Part shown: positions 7,943 through 15,165 of the stretch, piece after piece | How the letters are laid out: each line of letters begins with the position of its first letter | How positions within the stretch are numbered: position 1 is the stretch's first letter | DNA from: Spartobacteria bacterium | GTDB lineage: Bacteria; Verrucomicrobiota; Verrucomicrobiia; Chthoniobacterales; Chthoniobacteraceae | Direction: 5' to 3' | DNA length: 15,413 nt | NCBI GenBank assembly: GCA_025355595.1 | Contig: JANXZI010000585.1 | Coordinates: 1-15,413 of the forward strand | Notes under the pieces: model-generated | Database searches by the model: none | Seen by the model: the letters and a program-made list of their open reading frames with translations, nothing else | Told to the model about the DNA's origin: nothing | Program-made: the position numbers and the translations under genes

Positions 7943-8574
7943 CTAGTCGAGGTGGCAGATCACATTTTCGAGCAGCGGCAGCTTTTTCAGATCGCGCCGG
8001 GGCAGCGGCTGGCCGGTGGGATTCTGATGGCGGGAGTAGTCGAAGTTTTTCACATGACCGTCATTGGCCCGTGCGTGCGTGGCCAGATCAGGCAGCGTCA
8101 CGCGGACGCTCTCGCCACCCTTGGCGTCGCTCTCACCCCACATGAAGACCTCGGGCAGCGCGGCCCACGCGTAGGTCGTGCGGGCGAGATTTGCGGCGGA
8201 TTTTTTTGCAACATCCTTTGGGCGGTAGGTGAGGCCGCCATGCGAGAGCGGGCCGCTGACATGCGAGGAGACCATCTGACGTTCCTTGGTTTCCTTCGAC
8301 TTTGAATCAATCGCGAACTTAGCCGAGATCGTGAGCAGCGGGACCCCGGGGCCTTTGGTGATCGTGGCCCTGAAATTGTCATCCGTATGACGGATGGCGA
8401 TCTCGCCGACGATTTGCTCCTTGCCGCTGGAAAATTGTACCTGCCGTGGCGCTCGGTGGCATTTTTGAGGGAGCCGGTGGTGGCGGAACATGCGCCGAGA
8501 AAAAGTGCGGCGGCGGCGAGGGCGCACTGCGCCGTGCAGTGCCCGGTGGCGGTGGCGGTGGGCAGTGTTTTCAT
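7943..8574 (-). pseudogene. Small lipoprotein of the export block, interrupted by a frameshift
   Basis: Two adjoining frames make one protein. From the ATG at 8574, the first frame encodes a bacterial lipoprotein signal (hydrophobic ALAAAALFLGACSATTG with lipobox LGAC and Cys at about residue 29), then loses sense. The next frame supplies the body down to 7943: SSGKEQIVGEIAIRHTDD, then PGVPLLTISAKFAIDSKSKE, then PLLENVICHLD at the end. The joined gene is 632 bases, one short of 633, so one missing base restores about 210 residues. The shift lies near 8440-8490; the T5 run at 8462-8466 is a natural site for an indel or sequencing error. Aryl-polyene-type clusters often encode a DUF3261 lipoprotein in this position, but I cannot confirm homology. 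It is either a real pseudogene or an assembly error in an intact gene. Confidence 0.65.
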
Positions 8575-8613
8575 GGTGTGGATTGGATTTGGAGATGATT
8601 TTTTCGCAGAGGC

Positions 8614-9885
8614 TCAAGCCGTGGTGGCTGCTTCTGGCGCGGATTCGGCTTTCATGTCGTCGAGTCGCGGGACGAGTGCATGGCGCTTTTGCACCCAGAG
8701 GACGAGGTAAAAAAGCTGGAGCCTCCACCAGACGCTGAAGTTCGGGTGGATGTTGCCGCCGAGGACGCTGTTGACGGCCTGCGGGATTTGCAGCGGGGGA
8801 TTCGCGGCGGTGAAGACGTCCACGAATTCATCCGTGTACCATGAGGTGACGAAGCGGAGGTAGCGGTTCATCTGGCGGTTCAGGTCGCGCGCGTACGAGG
8901 CCATGCGGAGGCGACCGAGGAGCGGGTGGCGCAGGGCAAAGTCCAGCGTCCCCGCGGCCTGCTCGGCGCTGTGCAGTGCGAGGAAGACGCCGGTGCTGAA
9001 GATCGGGTCGATGAATCCCGCGGCGTCGCCGGCGAGCAGCCAGCGCTGGCCGTGCATGCGGGTGTTCCGGTAGCTGTAGTCGCCGACGGCGTGGACTTCG
9101 GTGATGCGCTCGGCGGCGGCCATGCGCGAATGCATGACGGGGGCGGCGGCGATCTCATTTTCCAGCGCGGCCTGCGGACTGACACGCGCGGCGCGGAAGT
9201 CCGCGATGTCCATCACGACTCCGATGCTCGTGCGTCGCGCATCAATCGGGATGAGCCAGAACCAGGAGCGCTTCCCACGGACGAGGCGGGTGAGCGTGCC
9301 ATCGCGGCCCTCGTCGCGCTGGACGCCTTCGTAGTGGGCGAAGACACTGAATTTTTGCAGGTGATCGTAGCTGCGCTTGAGGTCGAATTGCGAGCCGACC
9401 ACGGCATTTCGCCCGGAGCAGTCGAGGACGTACGATGCGCGGATTTCGCCGCCGCCGGTCGCGAGTGTGGCACCGGTCTCGTCGAAAGTGATGCCGGTGA
9501 CGGCGCAGGGCTGGCGGACTTCGACGCCGTCCGCCGCGGCGCGGTCGAGGAGCATCTTGTCGAACCACGCGCGCTCGACCTGGTAGGCGCTGCGGTGGCT
9601 GAGTTGCATGGCGCCCTCGAAATAAAAACGCTGCGTGCGCCGCCCGCAGGCAGTGGCGATTTCGCCGCCAGCTTTTGGAAAGGCGTGGCGCGCGAGTTCC
9701 TCGCGCACGCCGAGTTTGTCGAAAAGATCGAGCGAGTGCGGGAGCAGCGATTCGCCGATCTTGAAACGCGGGAAGGCTTCCTTTTCGCACAGGACGACGC
9801 GCCGGCCCGCGCGTGCGAGCAGGATCGCGGCGGCGGAGCCCGCGGGACCGCCCCCGATGATTGCGACGTCTGCGTGTGATGCCAT
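8614..9885 (-). CDS. Flavin-dependent halogenase-like oxidoreductase (tryptophan-halogenase superfamily)
   Basis: The product has 423 residues from the ATG at 9885 (MASHADVAIIGGGPAG), which puts the FAD-binding GGGPAG at residues 11-16, as expected. An ATG at 9897 would add four residues. Other signatures are FPRFKIGESLLP (39-49), the second FAD motif GDAAG (286-290), and two features associated with flavin-dependent halogenases: WFWLIP (208-213) fits WxWxIP, and FIDPIFSTG (291-299) fits the FxxPxxSxG pattern seen near chloride in phenolic halogenases. Lys71 in HAFPKAGGE is a candidate for the catalytic lysine, though that is my own rough alignment. The family either halogenates phenolic or aryl groups or acts as a reductase/monooxygenase; many members have no proven halogenase activity. 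As first gene of the export block it probably tailors the exported compound. It is divergent from the LptF/LptG gene across 107 bp; I see no convincing promoter there. Confidence 0.8.
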   Translation of the reverse strand: MASHADVAIIGGGPAGSAAAILLARAGRRVVLCEKEAFPRFKIGESLLPHSLDLFDKLGVREELARHAFPKAGGEIATACGRRTQRFYFEGAMQLSHRSAYQVERAWFDKMLLDRAAADGVEVRQPCAVTGITFDETGATLATGGGEIRASYVLDCSGRNAVVGSQFDLKRSYDHLQKFSVFAHYEGVQRDEGRDGTLTRLVRGKRSWFWLIPIDARRTSIGVVMDIADFRAARVSPQAALENEIAAAPVMHSRMAAAERITEVHAVGDYSYRNTRMHGQRWLLAGDAAGFIDPIFSTGVFLALHSAEQAAGTLDFALRHPLLGRLRMASYARDLNRQMNRYLRFVTSWYTDEFVDVFTAANPPLQIPQAVNSVLGGNIHPNFSVWWRLQLFYLVLWVQKRHALVPRLDDMKAESAPEAATTA

Positions 9886-9992
9886 CGCGCGCAGCATGGC
9901 AGGCGTGCCGCGCCCCGCGCAAATGGGAACTTCGTCGCGCGCGGGCACACCGCGCTTGCATTGCCCTCCGGCGTGCGGGCAACGTCCGCGCC

Positions 9993-11111
9993 GTGCGCCT
10001 GCTCGACCGCTACATCGGACGTCAATTGCTGGTGTCGGCGATCTTCGCTGTCACCGTGCTCAGCGTCGTGCTCGTGCTGGGGAACATTTTCAAGCAACTG
10101 CTCGAGCTGCTGATCAACCAGAACGCGCCGCCGAGCCTCATCTTCACGTTCATCGCGTACGTGCTGCCGTTTTCGTTCACCTTCACGATCCCGTGGGGAT
10201 TCCAGACGGCGGTGCTGCTCGTCTTTGGCCGCCTCTCGGCGGAAAATGAACTCACCGCGATGCGGACGACCGGCGTGAGCATCGCGCGCGCGTGCCTCCC
10301 GGTCTGGGTGCTCGCGGTGCTCTTTTCGGGCGTGTGCCTGTGGATCAATCTCGATGTCGCCCCGCGTGCGCAGACGCGGATGAAGGATGCGATTTTCAAG
10401 ATCGCGACGGACAATCCGCTCGCAGTGTTCGGCAATGACAAGGTCATTGATTTTTTCCCCGGACGGAAAATCTACGTGGGAAAGACCGAGGGCAAGAAGC
10501 TGACGAACCTCTTCATCTACGAACTCGATGCGTTGAGCCGGGTGAAGCAGATGATGTACGCCGAAGAGGGCGACATCGGCCTGCAGGATGTGCCGAAGAC
10601 GCTGCCGGATGGCACGAAGACGGTAGAGCGGCAGATCGTGCTAAAGCTGCGCAAGGAACTCTTTGAGCAGCGCGATGAGCAGCACCCGGATGATCTTTCG
10701 CGCATCCGGAATGGCATCACCGTGCAGGAGGGGAGCATCGCGATTTCACTGAAGGAGCTTTACGAAAAGAGGCGCAAGACCAAGGGCATCGGCGCACTGC
10801 CGATCGGTGAACTGCTCGACAGCGATCGTCCCGAGCGGCTTGTGGAACTGAACAAGCGCATCGGCAATGCACTGGGGACCATCGCGCTCGCGCTGCTGGC
10901 CGTGCCGCTGGCGGTGACGGCGCAGCGGAAGGAGACCTCTGTCGGCTTTGCCGCGAGCCTCGTGCTGGGGATGTGCTATTTCAGCCTTTCCTTCCTCGCG
11001 GACCTCGCGAAAGGCCGTCCAGCCTACCACCCAGAACTGCTCGTGTGGCTGCCGAATCTCATTTTCCTTTCCATCGGTGCGTACCGCTTTGCCCGGCTCT
11101 CGCGGCGATGA
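9993..11111 (+). CDS. LptF/LptG-type LPS export permease (YjgP/YjgQ family)
   Basis: The product has 372 residues. I chose the GTG at 9993 because it gives the family N-terminus RLLDRYIGRQLL directly. The frame is open upstream but overlaps the divergent oxidoreductase gene. The order is as expected: TMs at about 12-31, 49-79 and 102-120, with the conserved cytoplasmic segment FGRLSAENELTAMRTTGVS between. A soluble periplasmic beta-jellyroll region follows (about 130-285), then three C-terminal TMs (about 290-366) including IGNALGTIALALLAVPLAV. These permeases pair with each other and with LptB2 ATPase to pull lipopolysaccharide from the inner membrane. Only one of the usual two paralogues is here, so I do not choose between LptF and LptG. 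It supports a diderm, probably LPS-bearing host. Confidence 0.85.
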   Translation: MRLLDRYIGRQLLVSAIFAVTVLSVVLVLGNIFKQLLELLINQNAPPSLIFTFIAYVLPFSFTFTIPWGFQTAVLLVFGRLSAENELTAMRTTGVSIARACLPVWVLAVLFSGVCLWINLDVAPRAQTRMKDAIFKIATDNPLAVFGNDKVIDFFPGRKIYVGKTEGKKLTNLFIYELDALSRVKQMMYAEEGDIGLQDVPKTLPDGTKTVERQIVLKLRKELFEQRDEQHPDDLSRIRNGITVQEGSIAISLKELYEKRRKTKGIGALPIGELLDSDRPERLVELNKRIGNALGTIALALLAVPLAVTAQRKETSVGFAASLVLGMCYFSLSFLADLAKGRPAYHPELLVWLPNLIFLSIGAYRFARLSRR

Positions 11112-11129
11112 TCCGTCACACTCGATTGC

Positions 11130-11160
11130 TTGACCTGCCCCCGGTTCCCCGTCATTTTAT
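11130..11160 (+). promoter_or_regulatory. Possible sigma70-like promoter before the PP2C gene
   Basis: TTGACC at 11130-11135 is followed after 18-19 bases by an ATTTTAT stretch (11154-11160), the most AT-rich stretch of the 123-bp gap between the permease and the phosphatase gene. The -35 is good and the -10 weak, and the start codon lies about 75 bases downstream. It would allow the phosphatase to be expressed separately. Confidence 0.3.
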
Positions 11161-11234
11161 CCGTAAGGCATGCACGTCGCGCAGTCACCAACAGCACAGG
11201 AAGGTTCCGCGGACAGAAGGGTTCGCGCCAGCCG

Positions 11235-12011
11235 ATGAACGGATTCACGGCCAGCGGAGCGTGGATCTGCCACACAGGCAAGAGCCGCAAAGTTAATGAG
11301 GACGCGTGTCTTTTCGACGGCGCATTTGGCGGCGCGAGTACGTCGGCCCCGATGCGCGCCGAAGTGAAAAAATGGCCGTGGGTCATCGCGCTCGCGGACG
11401 GCATCGGTGGGCATCGCGCGGGCGCCTATGCGAGCCGCGAGGTGCTCGCGGCTCTCGAAGCCGCGACGGATTTCAGCCCCATCGCCATCGGAAATGTGCT
11501 CCAGGAAACGAACCGCAGACTGCACGAAGTCGGGCGCGAGAAGCCGGAGTTTGAGGGCACGGGCACGGCGGTGGTCGGATTGGTTTCCGGGCCGGATGGC
11601 TTGTTCGGATTCAATGTCGGCGATGCGCGGCTCTACCGGCAGCAGAACGGCCGGATCACGCAGGTCTCGGACGACGACTCGGTCGAGCAACTGCTCATCC
11701 ACGAAGGGCTGCTGGAGGCGAGCGAAGGCGTGCGCTCGAAATACATGCACGCACTCACGCAGAGCGTCGGTGGATCGGCGGAACTGCATAGGATCGAGCC
11801 GCACTTCTATCCGCTCGCGGTGAGGAACAGCGCGCGTTTCCTCCTCTGCACGGATGGCCTCACGGACATGCTCTCGGTAAAGGCGATCGAGTCCTACATG
11901 ATCCCGCAACTGAAGCCCGTGACTGCCGTGCAGGCGCTCTTTTCCGCCGCGATGGAGGCGGGCGGACGGGACAATATCACGATCGCGATTGTGGATGTGG
12001 AGAAGAAGTGA
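11235..12011 (+). CDS. PP2C-family serine/threonine protein phosphatase
   Basis: The product has 258 residues from the ATG at 11235. Upstream open frame to a TTG at 11130 has no family similarity. The metal-binding PP2C motifs occur in order: RKVNEDA (18-24), ALADGIGGHRAG (52-63) with Asp55, GTGTAVVG (108-115), GDARLYR (129-135), LLCTDGLTD (203-211) with Asp207, and GGRDNITIAIVDV (243-255) with Asp246. This is a complete single-domain phosphatase of the usual bacterial length, with no membrane helix or sensor domain, so it is cytoplasmic. Such enzymes reverse Hanks-type kinase phosphorylation or act on anti-sigma systems. No kinase or FHA gene is adjacent, so its partner must be encoded elsewhere. 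It follows the LPS permease by 123 bp and may not belong to the same operon. Confidence 0.9.
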   Translation: MNGFTASGAWICHTGKSRKVNEDACLFDGAFGGASTSAPMRAEVKKWPWVIALADGIGGHRAGAYASREVLAALEAATDFSPIAIGNVLQETNRRLHEVGREKPEFEGTGTAVVGLVSGPDGLFGFNVGDARLYRQQNGRITQVSDDDSVEQLLIHEGLLEASEGVRSKYMHALTQSVGGSAELHRIEPHFYPLAVRNSARFLLCTDGLTDMLSVKAIESYMIPQLKPVTAVQALFSAAMEAGGRDNITIAIVDVEKK

Positions 12012-12030
12012 GGCGCGGCGACCGCGGAAT

Positions 12031-12065
12031 CCGCGTCTGATCTTCAACACGAAACGAAGACGCGG
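12031..12065. terminator. Possible bidirectional hairpin between convergent genes
   Basis: CCGCGTC (12031-12037) and GACGCGG (12059-12065) form a perfect 7-bp stem, and TTC/GAA extends it past a bulge. It sits in the 61-bp gap between the stops of two convergent genes. No U-run follows on either strand, so it may protect 3' ends rather than terminate intrinsically. Confidence 0.4.
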
Positions 12066-12072
12066 CCTGCCC

Positions 12073-13155
12073 TCACACCCGTAGGTAAATTTTCCTTCGG
12101 TGCAGCCACCACGCCAGCAGGACGCCGAACCCGGTCGCGACGACGGCATGCAGCAGGCCCGGCTTCGGACCGACGAAGCGATCGGCGAGCAGGTTGAAAT
12201 TCATGATCTGCGCCGCGAGGTAGATCGTGATCGGGTTCAGCCCGATCCAGATAAATGGCTCGGCCCATGCGCGCATCTTCCGCACCTCGATAAGCTGATG
12301 GAATGCGCCGAGCAGGATCGCGCTGCACCCGCACGCGAAGAGGACAAAGGAGGATGTCCACAGCTTCTTGATCATCGGAAACTGCACCGACCACAGCAGC
12401 CCAACCGCAAGCAGCGCGGTGCCGCCGCCCACGAGGAGCAGTGATTTCCGCGAGCCCTCCGCGCGCGTGCTGCGCAGGAAGATTCCGGCGAGCACGCCGA
12501 GGATGCAGTTGGCAATCGCGGGGATGGTGCTGAGGATGCCCTCTGGATCGTGATTCCCGTCGTATTTTCTCCCCGGCAGGAATCGCGAGTCGAACCAGTT
12601 CACAAGATTGTGCCCCTCGCGCAGATCGCCGGCCATTCCGCCCGGCATCGGCACGAAGGCCAGCAGCGCCCAGTAGCCGACCAGCAGCGTGCCGCACGCC
12701 ACGGCGAGCGAGCGCGCACCGAGCCACAGCGTGAGCAGCCCTGCGCCGAGTGACGCGAGCGCGATGCGCTGGAGCACGCCGAGCCAGCGCACGCCGTCGA
12801 GGCCCTTGTTCAGGCCGCCGGAAAAAAACACGCCGACGGCAAAGAGGATCACCGCACGCAGGGCCAGGCTGCCCGCGGCCGCCGCGCGCCCGTGCAGCGC
12901 GGCCTTACGCGGCAGCGAGAGCGCGAGTGACACGCCGGCGATGAAGACGAACATCGGGAACACGAGGTCGTAAAAATGGAAGCCGTCCCACTTCGCATGA
13001 TCGAGCTGGTCGGTGAAAAGTCTCGCGGACCACGAGTCGCCGAAAGTCTGCATTGCGCCGTGCAGCGAGCCGCCGCCGATGATCCAGAACATGTCGAAGC
13101 CGCGCAGTGCGTCGAGGCTCGCAAAGCGCGGGGCGGGGGAGGCGGATTCGGCCAT
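12073..13155 (-). CDS. HGSNAT/DUF5009-like membrane acyltransferase
   Basis: The product has 360 residues. The ATG at 13155 gives MAESASPAPRFASLDALRGF, where RFASLDALRGFDMFWII is the hallmark N-terminus of this acyltransferase-3-like superfamily. Upstream open frame to 13533 runs over the divergent TPR gene and is spurious. LDHAKWDGFHFYDLVFPMF (about 51-69) matches the conserved HxxWxGFxxxDLVFPxF block of heparan-alpha-glucosaminide N-acetyltransferase relatives, with His53 as candidate catalytic histidine. About ten membrane helices follow, with an extracytoplasmic loop carrying the PGRKYDGNHDPEGILSTIPA segment typical of the family. Members move an acetyl group from cytoplasmic acetyl-CoA to an amino sugar across the membrane, with roles in glycan recycling or modification. 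The exact substrate is not readable. It is convergent with the phosphatase gene and divergent from the TPR gene across 190 bp, in which I see no convincing promoter. Confidence 0.8.
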   Translation of the reverse strand: MAESASPAPRFASLDALRGFDMFWIIGGGSLHGAMQTFGDSWSARLFTDQLDHAKWDGFHFYDLVFPMFVFIAGVSLALSLPRKAALHGRAAAAGSLALRAVILFAVGVFFSGGLNKGLDGVRWLGVLQRIALASLGAGLLTLWLGARSLAVACGTLLVGYWALLAFVPMPGGMAGDLREGHNLVNWFDSRFLPGRKYDGNHDPEGILSTIPAIANCILGVLAGIFLRSTRAEGSRKSLLLVGGGTALLAVGLLWSVQFPMIKKLWTSSFVLFACGCSAILLGAFHQLIEVRKMRAWAEPFIWIGLNPITIYLAAQIMNFNLLADRFVGPKPGLLHAVVATGFGVLLAWWLHRRKIYLRV

Positions 13156-13345
13156 TTGCGAGAGAGTGGGTGTTTGCGATGTTTGATGGCAAGGCGGCCG
13201 TGGCCGGACATCCGTCAGCCAATCGCACTTTGCGCCTGTGCGTCTTGGCGTGACCCTTTCCCTGCGATGGTTTCCACAGGGCGTGTTGGAAATTGAACGC
13301 GTCTCGTTGCTCGCGAAATTCCCCCGACGCCCCATACTCCCCGCC

Positions 13346-14122
13346 ATGCGAATTCCATTCTCACTTCCCACACTCCTGGTCGCGGCACTCACGGTGTGCG
13401 CCAGCGCCCAGGATGGCACCCCTCCGAAGCCGGACGCAAAACCCGCGCCGGCGGAAAAGCCGCCTTTCGGAAGCGAGGGGACAGGGCCGCGCTCCGACCT
13501 CTCCACCGCCGGGCCCGCGGTGAAGCTCTCCACGCTGCCGGGCCGCTACCAGTTCCTGCTCTCCGAGGCGATGCGGCGTTTCCAAGTGCGCGATTTCAAG
13601 GGCGCGAAGGACTACGTGGACCGTGCGGACGAGATCCTGCCGCCGACGGCGTGGTCGCTGAACGTGCGCGGCGCGATCGCGATTGAGCAGCGCGATTTCG
13701 ATCGCGGCTTCAAATATTGCTCGGATGCGCTGAAGCTCGACCCGGGATTTTTTCCGGCAAAATTCAACCTCTGCGAGATCCCGTTTCTCGAAGGGAAGTA
13801 TGCGGAGGCGCGCGGCGTCTGGCAGAAACTTCTCGCTGCCGTGCGGCCCGGAGACTCCTCGTCGGAACTGGTGATCTACCGCATTTTCCTGACGTTCCTT
13901 CTCGAGGACGACTTCGAGCACGCGAAGGAATGGCTGGAAAAAATCCCGTTCCCCTCGCAGACGCCGGCCTACCAGTACGGGCACGCGGCGTGGGCGCGGC
14001 AGAAGGGCGATACGGCAAAATGGGACGAGTGGATCCGCAGCGCGGCCTATGTGTGGCCCGAGCAGAAGCGCTCGGAATTCATGGATGTGCTCATCCAGAT
14101 GGGCTGGATGAAACGGGAATGA
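13346..14122 (+). CDS. Secreted TPR-repeat protein
   Basis: The product has 258 residues. The ATG at 13346 starts a clean signal peptide (MRIPFSLPTLLVAALTVCAS, cleavage likely after ASA at residue 21). Upstream frame to 13238 adds only residues without a signal. A Pro/Lys/Ala-rich linker (about 25-60) leads into TPR-like helical pairs: RYQFLLSEAMRRFQVRDFKG (about 67-86), SLNVRGAIAIEQRDFDRGFK (about 104-123, ending in LKLDP), and a third at about 135-168 with EGKYAEARGVWQKLL. The C-terminal part is also helical (DDFEHAKEWLEKIP). TPR proteins in the periplasm scaffold protein complexes; no enzyme motif is visible. The next gene, 98 bases on, is a YdcF/ElyC-like membrane protein, separated by palindrome C. 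The link to envelope assembly is only contextual. Confidence 0.75.
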   Translation: MRIPFSLPTLLVAALTVCASAQDGTPPKPDAKPAPAEKPPFGSEGTGPRSDLSTAGPAVKLSTLPGRYQFLLSEAMRRFQVRDFKGAKDYVDRADEILPPTAWSLNVRGAIAIEQRDFDRGFKYCSDALKLDPGFFPAKFNLCEIPFLEGKYAEARGVWQKLLAAVRPGDSSSELVIYRIFLTFLLEDDFEHAKEWLEKIPFPSQTPAYQYGHAAWARQKGDTAKWDEWIRSAAYVWPEQKRSEFMDVLIQMGWMKRE

Positions 14123-14129
14123 CGCGGGA

Positions 14130-14220
14130 AGTTGAGAGTTGAAAGTTGAGAGTTGAGAGGGGAAGAGGCGCGTGCGCGCGGAGCCGCTGCGACTCAACAC
14201 TCAACTCTCACCTCTTAACT
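14130..14220. repeat. Heptamer-microrepeat palindrome C
   Basis: The left arm (14130-14158) is a tandem of AGTTGAG/AGTTGAA units with period 7. The right arm (14192-14220) is its inverted counterpart, pairing at 24 of 29 positions around a 33-base GC-rich loop. It starts 8 bases after the TPR gene stop, and its right arm ends on the base before the GTG start of the YdcF-like gene. It is therefore well placed to act as a 3' hairpin for one gene and to sequester the start region of the next. Confidence 0.8.
14195..14220 (+). repeat. 26-bp leader tract before the YdcF-like start (second copy)
   Basis: This tract is the right arm of palindrome C. It starts CAACACTCAACTCTCACCTC, ends in TTAACT and abuts the GTG at 14221. 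It matches the minus-strand tract 4932-4907 at 23 of 26 positions, and both copies point toward the gene that follows. No Shine-Dalgarno site is visible between it and the start codon. Confidence 0.6.
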
Positions 14221-15015
14221 GTGCTCGATTTTTTCCTTCGCACCGCACTGCGGCTCGTCGAGCCGGTCGGCCTGCTCTGGCTGGGGCTGATTTTTCTCAC
14301 GCTGCTGCTGCGCCGCCGACGGCAGATGATCCCGTGCATCGGGTGCGCGCTGCTCACGCTGCTCATCACGATCATCGGAGGCACGGATTTTTCGTCGTGG
14401 CTGCTGCTGCGGCTCGAGCGGCCGTGGACCGAGCGGAAGCTGATCGATGTCCCCGTGTGCGATGCCGTCGTGGTGCTCGGCGGCGGCGCCGAGGCCTCGC
14501 GGCACGATGTGGACGGCGTGCGCCTGACCTACGCCGGAGATCGCATCCTCACCGGACTGGAGCTGATGCGCTGGGGCCGCGCCCCGGCACTGGTCGTCGG
14601 CGGTGGCATGTCGCGCGTGGATGATGTGGACAAGGTCGAGAGCGATCTCATCCGCACCCGCATCGGCGACTGGAAGCCGCCGATGTCGTGGGCGATCGTC
14701 AGCCTCGGCGCGGCCTCGGACACTCACGATGAGGCGCTGCGCCTCGTGCCGCTCGCGAAGGATCGCGGCTGGAAAAAAATCCTGCTCGTGACCTCCGCGA
14801 GTCACATGCGCCGTGCGGTGGCCGTCTATCGTGCCGCGGGCTTCGAGGTGGAGCCCGCGCCGTGCAACTTCATCGCCTTGGGCAACGCCAAGCCGCCGTC
14901 GTTCCGCATCGGCATCCCATCGTGGTACGGGTTCGAGCGCTTCAGTATCTGGTTTCACGAATATGCCGGCTGGAAAATCTACCAGCGCCGGGGCTGGCTC
15001 GAGACGAAGCAGTGA
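14221..15015 (+). CDS. YdcF/ElyC-like DUF218 membrane protein
   Basis: The product has 264 residues from a GTG at 14221. This start keeps the first membrane helix; the next Met (residue 36) would lose it, and upstream frame only translates palindrome C. Two N-terminal helices (about 12-30 and 37-54) precede a DUF218 domain: DAVVVLGGG (81-89), RLTYAGDRILTGLELMRWG (101-119), ALVVGGGMSR (123-132), ASDTHDEALR (165-174), then KILLVTSASHMRRAVAVYRA (186-205), matching the LVTSxxHMxRA signature. E. coli ElyC, SanA and YdcF belong here; ElyC affects peptidoglycan/undecaprenyl-phosphate metabolism and SanA envelope permeability. The biochemical activity of the family is not firmly settled, so the call stays general. 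Its start is pressed against the palindrome arm, which may influence its translation. Confidence 0.8.
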   Translation: MLDFFLRTALRLVEPVGLLWLGLIFLTLLLRRRRQMIPCIGCALLTLLITIIGGTDFSSWLLLRLERPWTERKLIDVPVCDAVVVLGGGAEASRHDVDGVRLTYAGDRILTGLELMRWGRAPALVVGGGMSRVDDVDKVESDLIRTRIGDWKPPMSWAIVSLGAASDTHDEALRLVPLAKDRGWKKILLVTSASHMRRAVAVYRAAGFEVEPAPCNFIALGNAKPPSFRIGIPSWYGFERFSIWFHEYAGWKIYQRRGWLETKQ

Positions 15016-15165
15016 GGCCTGTCCGCTTCAATTCCCAAAACATTCCCGGCCATTCGGCGGGATTCGGGAGGGCGTGAGCTTCCGGTGAGGTGTGCGCAGG
15101 AACGCGCTGGTAACAGAAAATTCAGTGGCACGTTGCCGCTCATCGCCTATCTCCGACGCCGAACA

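Larger units (their letters stand above)
3375..9885 (-). other. Five-gene tailoring and export block (pigment/lipid type)
   Basis: Five genes run in one direction from 9885 down to 3375: FAD-dependent halogenase/oxidoreductase, lipoprotein, MMPL exporter, LpxL-type acyltransferase, LolA-like carrier. The spacings are 39, 171 and 226 bp, then a 26-bp overlap. The two wide gaps hold microrepeat palindromes. From family knowledge, this combination recurs in aryl-polyene, xanthomonadin and flexirubin-type clusters, where it modifies and acylates the polyene and moves it to the outer membrane. No ketosynthase, ACP, thioesterase, dehydratase, methyltransferase or ammonia-lyase is encoded between 1 and 15413, so the identity of the cargo is inference. 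A hopanoid or other lipid export role is the main alternative. Confidence 0.55.

Noticed and set aside
8574..8574. Programmed ribosomal frameshift in the lipoprotein gene
   Set aside because: The A5 run on the coding strand (C AAA AAT) does not fit the X XXY YYZ slippery pattern and no downstream pseudoknot is evident. An indel is simpler.
8926..9879. Plus-strand open frame of 317 codons opposite the oxidoreductase
   Set aside because: Antisense of a gene with clear FAD motifs; no motif of its own.
9886..9992. Divergent promoter region between the oxidoreductase and the LPS permease
   Set aside because: A promoter must exist here or nearby, but neither strand shows a -35/-10 pair I would defend.
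11157..12149. Minus-strand open frame of 330 codons across the PP2C gene
   Set aside because: Antisense of a complete phosphatase; Arg-rich product without motifs.
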